64,000 bases of DNA from Rhineura floridana (lineage: Eukaryota > Chordata > Lepidosauria > Squamata > Rhineuridae), in contig NC_084480.1 in the NCBI RefSeq assembly GCF_030035675.1, positions 136,598,738-136,662,737 on the forward strand, read 5' to 3'. Each line of letters opens with the position of its first letter. Position 1 is the first letter of the stretch. Positions 57,934 through 64,000 of this stretch are shown here, in pieces. The position numbers and the translations under genes were made by a program. The notes below the pieces were generated by a model that was not told the origin of the DNA, did not search any database, and worked only from the letters and a program-made list of their open reading frames with translations.

Positions 57934-58541
57934 AAGCAGTAGCAGCGTGTTCAGGCTACGCAATTTGTTTTAAGTTTGTTGCAAGTTTAACCTTTTAATT
58001 GTTTTTAAATTGTTTTAACTTCTTAACTCTTTTTCTTATCATGTGTACAGTAAGTGAAAGTCAGATGAGTGATGTGTTTTTTGTTTCTTCCATTTGTGAT
58101 TTCAAAGCGTTTTAAGGCTTAATCTACCCAAGCTGATATCAGCTGCATGGGAGATACTGCTACTGTCTGCTACATTCAGCATTTAAAATGTGTTTTGACC
58201 GTTTCTGATGGGCTTTCTGCACACAAGTTGCAGATTTCATATGAACTTTTCCATCACAGCCTTTTGCTAATCATTGCCAGTTTTTTTTTTTTGGTTTGTT
58301 TTTTTGAGTGGGAAGAAGTCCACTGATATCAAGTTGCTTAGGTGGAAGAGATATTTGGCTTTAGTTGCAGGGACAGCTAGATTCTGTGCAGCACTGAGAG
58401 CAGGCTTCCTTTTCTGGTTATCCCAGCCTTTGTGCTGATATCCATAGGCACTGGCTGGCACTCTGATGTGTGATTTGGAGTGGTTGATGTCACAGTGTTA
58501 ATACCACCTTAAGGCAGAAGAGGGAGAACGTGCTGGCTGAA

Positions 58542-59000
58542 GGAGAAAGTGCTGGGAGGATCCATTAACGCTGCCTTGTCCAGCCCGCCTACAGGAACTG
58601 GCAGACCCCTGACTCTCTTGACAGTGGTCTCTGGGCAAAGGGAGAGAGAGTGGCAGCAGATACAGAAGGTGGGGAAGCGGACCTTTGGATTGCCCCCCCA
58701 ACTGTTAACAGCAGCTGACACAAACGCTGAGGAGGGAGAACACACTGGGAGGATTTTCCAACCCTGACCACTTTCTCCACCATATCTGTGGGAACTGGCA
58801 CCTCCCAATTTCCTCTGAAAGTGAGAGAAAGAGTGACAGCAATTATAGCTGGAGGGGAGGCGAGAAAAAGTGCCATGGAGGGAGAAAGCGCCAGGAGGAC
58901 CTGCTAAAGCCGGTCGCTCTGCCCATTTGACCACGGGAACTGGCAACCCTTTGACTCCTAAATGAGCCAAATGAGCCTGTCACTTAGGGTTCTGTTTTGT
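58542..59000 (+). repeat. Tandem blocks in the LINE 5' UTR
   Basis: GGAGAAAGTGCTGGGAGGA (58542), GGAGAACACACTGGGAGGA (58735) and GGAGAAAGCGCCAGGAGGA (58881) each lead about 50 bases later to (G)GGAACTGGCA (at about 58593, 58791, 58937). Spacing is 193 and 146 bp. This is a degenerate monomer array. Confidence 0.65.
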
Positions 59001-59196
59001 AAGAAGAAGGTACTTAGATTTTAGTTTGGCAAATTTTAAATAGATTGTTCTCCATCTTGATTTTGACTTATTTAGCTAATGTAAAGAGGTTAGGGAAAAT
59101 GCTAAGCCCATAATTTTCATCTATACAATTAGGTACATAGGTTAAAATTGCTAATTGTAAGTGGAATTCATCAGATTTTTAATTCAAATTAAGAAA

Positions 59197-61455
59197 ATGG
59201 TTCTTACTAAACAAGATTATAAAAATCTGGCACTTGCAGAGGAGGCACATTTTGAGAGACAGAAGCAGAAACAGAAACGCCAGGCCATAATTCTGCAATT
59301 CTTCTCTCCTAAAAGAGAGGATGAAGTAGTGAACAAATCTCTGTAAAATTATGTATTAGACTTGGCTATTGACCCTAGATGTGCCATGTATGGAGATGTA
59401 GTACTGGATGGGGCTAGGGATTAGCATCTGAGTTGGCTCTTGCTGAGAGCATCTCATGGTTAGGAGAACAAGAGCCTTCAACCTCTCTAGATGAGCTACT
59501 GGTTAAACAGGTAAATGAATTAGCAATGTGTCCTCCCCAACTAGTCCAAAATGGGAACTCTACCATTCAAGAAGTGATTCACCCAAGAAATGAGGTTGAA
59601 CAATTGACAACTGAATAGATATTTAAAATTGAGAAACAGACAAATGATATGCTCAAGGACTTAGGCTTAATTAAATCATTTCTTGCTGAGTGTAACGGGT
59701 TGCTAATTACAATGGTGGAGCTTTGTAGAAGGGGGAATATTGGCTCTATACAAACAGAAAAATATGTCTGGATTGATACAGAATGCCTAAAATGTCAATA
59801 GGTCGAGTATAAAAGAGACTGAAGTATGCCCTAACCCCAGTTTGAAGAAAATTAAAAAAGGAAACAACAACGGGGGAAAAGAGTAAAAATATAAAGTATA
59901 CAAAAAATAAAAATAGAAAGGCAGTTCCAAAGGTGATACATTTGGACAGGAAAATGAATTGAAATTATTCAAATTGGTAGATAAGAAACCTAAGAAAGTA
60001 AAGGTTAAAACATCATCTAAGGGGGGAAAGTTGTCTAAAGGGAAAAAGAACAGAATACAGAAGGTTGAAAACAAATTATTATTTGATCAGCCAACTAATA
60101 CATCAGATGGACTCCCTCTCTCTATTGATAGGAATTGCAGGCTGATGGAAATGCATGATCGATGGCAACATGTGCTTAATAACCAGGGAGTAAACTCTGT
60201 AATGGGGGGAAATGACCAGAGTCATGTCCAGAGGAGGCATCTAACTGGATAGTTCCAAAAGATGAACAAAACTGGAAGGTGAGGCTTGTATGCCACAAAC
60301 TTGTCTTTTCAAATTATCCTAAGCCAAAGGGTGTTGCTAACCCAGTTACAGGGCAAACTCCATCTAATACAAACTCTAGAACTAACAGCCCCTGGAAAAA
60401 ATTCTGCTCTAGATATTATCCATATTGAATATTTATTCTTCAATTACAAAAATGCCCATGCTGTGGTCTCTTCTCAGAAATGGCAAATGGCCAGGAAGAT
60501 ATACTGCTGAAAGATCGAGGTTCCAGAAATAGGACTATACGTTTCCAGAATATATGAGAATACAGCCTCTTTCATGCCATTAGCAAAGGAGAAAGTAAGA
60601 GTTGACCAATATGAAAAGCTATGCACGCATAAAGAGATTAGAGGTGGGGAAGCTCTAATAGATCTGAATGATCTGGAAGTTATCTATATTTCCCATGACT
60701 GCCAAGATAAAAAGGATTTAGAGAAATCAGAGGACAGAAAATATAAAGTACTGCAAGAGGAGCAGTTAGAGATGGAGTGTTCTGAAAAAGATATTTTCTC
60801 GAAGAAGAGCTTTACAAATACAACTGGCTCTCTACCTGCTCAAGCTCAAAAATGGCAAATATCTTCTAAGGGAAAGGACTTTTATGATAATGAGGAGATA
60901 GTGCTCTTAGACTCCTTTTGTGCTCTGTCCCCAGAAGTACAAAATGAAATAGTGAGGAGACTTGACTCCTTAAAAGATCACCTGACAAACAGGCAGGCAG
61001 AGTGAGGTGGACTTATAAAGTGGGTACACAACAGGCCGTGGCAGATTGTGGCCTAGCTCAAGAGGAAAACAGGCTGAAGGGAGGGGTGGGAGATGCACAG
61101 GAGTTCCCTGGTGTGGAAAGGGGTACTAGGAACTGTGTGGTTACAGCACGAGGTAAACCCTTTAGCAAACAAAATTGAGCCAAGATGCACTGGGAATGAC
61201 ATAGTCCCTACAGTATTAAATGCAAACTCTGTGACTCCAAAGCCTTCTACATGGCTTGGTATGAGATATCTGGAAGACATGGAACTGGGATCCCCAGAGA
61301 AGCCAGCTGACAATGACCTCTGCTTAGTTAATCCTATGTACCCTGTGATCTCAAACTTTAGCAGGATGAGCCCACAAACTGATGAAACTGAATATCTGGA
61401 GGAGGAATTAGAAAAAGGTGGGAAGCAGAACAAAATCTTGGATTACATAAATTGA
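59197..61455 (+). pseudogene. Degenerate ORF1 of the LINE
   Basis: Starts MVLTKQDYKNLALAEEAHFE, then QKQKQKRQAIILQFFSPKRE, and stops at 59344. Further frames follow at 59433-59618 (SWLGEQEPSTSLDELLVKQV), 59959-60252 (basic, KPKKVKVKTSSKGGKLSKGK), 60574-61005 (acidic, ECSEKDIFSKKSF) and 61093-61455. The basic tract could be RNA-binding. No zinc knuckle or RRM was recognised. At least four breaks part the frames. Confidence 0.5.
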
Positions 61456-61895
61456 CACCATAAACAGCAGGCCTTGTGTTTGCCAGACGCACTAAAAGCT
61501 GTATCAGCAGTAGGATTTTTAAAGTAAAATACTGCAATCTACAACCATGCTGATAGGTCTGTAGGCATTATATTCTGGAATATAGCTGGGTGGAAAGCTA
61601 GTGCTTACGACAAAGATGTTATTAAATACTTATCTAAATATCCAGTGATAGCGCTGCAAGAAACATGGCTCATGGCAAAGGACGAGTTAGTGTTACCAGA
61701 ATTCACAACATGGGTCAACTCAGCACAGAGAATAAATGATAGGGGTAAAGCTACAGGTGGATTAGCCATTTTGGTGAAGGAAGAGCTGGGATGGGGAGGA
61801 GAATTTGCTGACACAGGAGCCTTGACTAGTAATTCATTGGTGGTAAAGTTTATGGTTCAGGGTATGATGCTAATCCTGGTAAGTGTTTATATACC

Positions 61896-62093
61896 CAGGG
61901 CTGTGGAGTCGGAGTCGTGGAGTCAGGAGCAATTTTGGGTGGAGTCGGAGTCGGTAGAAATGTACCGACTCCGACTTCCAAATAAATTTTGATTGACAAG
62001 AAGCAATTTTGGGTGGAGTCGGAGTTGGACAGTAGAAAAATAGAGGAGTCGGAGTCAGAGTTGAAGGTTTGATGTACCGACTCCACAGCCCTG
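61896..62093. mobile_element. hAT-like MITE (CAGGGCTGTGGAGTCGG ends) in LINE ORF2
   Basis: 198 bp from CAGGGCTGTGGAGTCGGAGT to GACTCCACAGCCCTG, built of GGAGTCGGAGTCG and CCGACTCCGACTTCC units with inverted arms. Flanks TATATACC (61888-61895) and TATATACA (62094-62101) are a 7-of-8 target-site duplication. It interrupts the endonuclease coding region after VSVYIP. Confidence 0.9.
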
Positions 62094-63161
62094 TATATAC
62101 ACTCAACTTCCTCTCAGTATTACTTGCCTGATGTATGGCTGCACTTAGAACAACTATTGGAGGAGCTAGGCACAAGATTTCCAAATGCCCTGCTTATATT
62201 ACTGGGTGATTTTAATGCCAGAATAGGACCATCTTTGATAAAGGCCGCTGAGTAGTGTGGAATTTTGGAAGATGATTAGATTTGAGTTACTGGAAATCCA
62301 GGGATAAGGCTAGTGCCAATCTATTTTGGTTAATAAATATGTTTGGATTCCAGACAGTAGGTAGTAATTATCCCAACACTCCATATACTTTTACTTATTT
62401 CTCTGCACTTGCAGGAAGTGTGCTTGATTATATCTGCATCTCCAGAGGAAAAGTTCATTTATTCTCTGGTGTAACAGTTAATTCCAGGGAAGACAGTGAT
62501 CATCAACCCATAATAGTGAAGATAGCTGTGGAATCTGGTATTAGGACAGTGACCTATTCAGATCAATGGTCATCACAGAAACTGGGAGTCCAGGGGGAAA
62601 GGAGATTAAAATGGCAAAAGGTAGATGTGATCAAACTTAAAGACTTCTAGAACTCAATTATGGGCAGATCACTAGGCAACATAATTTTAACCCCCGATTC
62701 CAGTATTAATTTGGTACTGGAAGCATACCAAGACATATGTAATACCTTGAGACCCTTTTTCAAAACTAACACAAGTTTAAATGAATTAAAGCCAGTGAAG
62801 CCCCTTTGGTTTGATAAAGACTGCAGAGTACTGAGAAGAAAACTAAGAAGACAGACACAAAGAGTGCACGCCTCATCTGATCTTGAGGCACAGAATATTA
62901 TCTGCAACTTAAAAGTGATTATAAAACATTAATCTCAGTCAACAAATCACAGTTTCGGAAATTTTTCTGGGCTGATCTGTAACTGGCAGCAACAGGTTGA
63001 AATTCTGCCTATTTTTGGCATTTAGTTTCTGGCAGACTCAGAGAAGTAAAATTTACATTTGCTATTCCTATACCATACTAAATTCATTTCCTGCCTCTTG
63101 AATTGTTTAAGAGTGATGCTGACTGGTGGGCCTCACTATTGGACAATCTATTTACCCATAT

Positions 63162-63389
63162 GATAGCCAGTGTGGTGCAGTGGTTAAGGTGCTGGACTAC
63201 GTCCTGGGAGACCAGGGTTCGAAACCCCACATAGCCATGAAGCTCACTGGGTGACCTTGGGCCAGTCACTGCCTCTCTGCCTCAGAGGGAGGTAATGGTA
63301 AACCCCCTCTGAATACCACTTACCATGAAAATCTTATTCATAGGGTTGCCATAAGTCAGAATTGACTTGAAGGCAGTCCATTTCCTTTC
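63162..63389 (+). mobile_element. tRNA-derived SINE with RTE/BovB-like tail in LINE ORF2
   Basis: Starts GATAGCCAGTGTGGTGCAGT, box B-like AGGGTTCGAAACCCC, body TGGGTGACCTTGGGCCAGTC, GTAATGGTAAACCCCCTCTG and tail TTGCCATAAGTCAGAATTGA, CTTGAAGGCAGTCCATTTCC. Perfect 12-bp duplication ATTTACCCATAT at 63150-63161 and 63390-63401. Confidence 0.95.
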
Positions 63390-64000
63390 ATTTACCCATA
63401 TAAATATTACAGGTTGCATCCCCAAAGGCTGGAATCTTAGTATAGTAGTTCCAATATTTAAGAAAGGTAATCGGCAGGAACCTAGAAATCACAGACCAAT
63501 TAGTCTGATTAATATCCCAGCCAAAATGTATGCAAAATACCTCTTGCAAAAGCTAGAGGACTGGGTAGATGAAAATTCTACTCTAGCTGAAGAACAGGCT
63601 AGTTTTAACAAAGGACGATCTACCATTGATAATAACTGCTACACATTACTTCATCTGATAACTGAGTATTCCACAAAGGGTGGACAGCTTTTTGCAGCTT
63701 TCATTGACTTAAGTGCACCTTTTGATTCTATAAATAGACGGCGTCTTTGGGAAAAGCTGTCAAACACAGATAAAGACCTGAGACTCTTATTTCTAATGAA
63801 AGTACTTTACTCAGAAACCTATCTGAAAGTTAGAACAGGTTCAAGTTTTGCCCTCACAGACATAATCCCTATAAAGATGTATGCCAAGGCTGCATTTCAG
63901 CACCATTTCTTTTTAATTTTTATATTAACGATATAGTTGCTTTTCTTCATAATCAGAAATATCATATGCCTAAAATCTTAGAGCAGTAAATATACTGCTG

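Larger units (their letters stand above)
52396..64000 (-). other. SLC44A1: SLC44A1 upstream intron, part (>11.6 kb)
   Basis: The exon that should precede 52395 (ending in an AAT-G split, with VQKFAEI-like coding) was searched for and not found. Content: a SINE 55455-55668, an A-rich repeat around 55735-56040, a C/G-run near 57043 and 57391, and a long LINE from about 57911. 52400-55440 and 56280-57900 show nothing firmly named; 53265-53390 has the look of a repeat (G-run, then TGCTCTCAGACTTGCTGGGA). Confidence 0.6.
57911..64000 (+). mobile_element. Long APE-type LINE, I/Jockey-like group, runs off the window
   Basis: Order: 5' UTR from about 57911 with AAGATGGCGAC near the start; three loosely repeated blocks 58542-59000; ORF1-like frames 59197-61455 with several breaks; ORF2 endonuclease from about 61560 (FWNIAGWKAS, QETWL, LGDFNARIG at 62202, SDHQPI at 62494); a linker (PVKPLWFDKDCRVLRRKLRR at about 62790); reverse transcriptase from 63424 (IPKGWNLSIVVPIFKKGNRQ, NHRPISLINIPAKMYAKYLL). 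It is interrupted by a hAT MITE (61896) and a SINE (63162). Frames are broken in several places, so the copy is dead but mid-aged. The clade is unsure: the RT reads like Vingi/Ingi or a related I/Jockey lineage and not like CR1, L2, L1 or BovB. It lies antisense to SLC44A1. Confidence 0.85.
61560..64000 (+). pseudogene. ORF2 of the LINE: endonuclease and reverse transcriptase, broken
   Basis: The APE endonuclease residues are in place: E in QETW (about 61660), D and N in LGDFNARIG (62202-62228), D and H in SDHQP (62494-62508). The RT has QASFNKGRSTIDN, FAAFIDLSAPFDSINRR (motif A, near 63700) and, in another frame from 63885, QGCISAPFLFNFYINDIVAF (motif B), so a frameshift lies between about 63840 and 63885. 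The catalytic YADD motif would lie beyond the window. Stops occur near 62254 and 62278. Confidence 0.8.

Noticed and set aside
58509-58970. 153-codon open frame on the minus strand
   Set aside because: Reverse of the repeated LINE 5' UTR; length comes from tandem blocks low in A/T.

Overview
The window looks like intronic and 3'-end sequence of one large vertebrate gene in a squamate reptile, most likely a lizard. The host call rests on the repeats: CR1/L3-type and L2-type LINE tails, tRNA-derived SINEs with RTE/BovB-like tails, an L1 ORF1 of the lizard kind, and many palindromic hAT-like elements. No species can be named from the sequence alone.

The only host gene I can support is SLC44A1 (choline transporter-like protein 1, CTL1), on the minus strand. 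Twelve coding exons can be read between 52395 and 8830. All have GT-AG borders and compatible phases, and together they give about 520 residues that match the vertebrate protein from about residue 136 to its C terminus. The first exons, with the start codon, TM1 and the first part of the first extracellular loop, were not found and should lie beyond 64000. The last coding exon is a tiny one (8847-8830) giving the short C-terminal tail ASGAS. A 3' UTR of about 4.5 kb probably follows, ending near a poly(A) signal at 4314-4309. Positions 1 to about 4290 look like intergenic flank.

The introns carry most of the accessory content. The 8.2-kb last intron holds an ORF1-only L1 derivative (13361-15500) with a 17-bp target-site duplication, a poly(A) tail and an open 277-codon frame with nested internal tandem repeats. 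It resembles the mammalian HAL1 idea, an L1 without ORF2. The upstream intron (52396 to window end) holds a long APE-type LINE from about 57911 past the window end. That LINE has a repeated 5' UTR, a degenerate ORF1, endonuclease motifs and reverse transcriptase motifs, and is interrupted by a hAT-like MITE and a SINE, both with target-site duplications. L2 and CR1 fragments, palindromic MITEs, a large inverted repeat (34545/35519) and microsatellites fill much of the rest.

No rRNA, tRNA, CRISPR, operon or second host gene was found. Gene and exon calls are firm. Repeat family names are from recognition, not from database search, and exact borders are approximate unless a target-site duplication is given.
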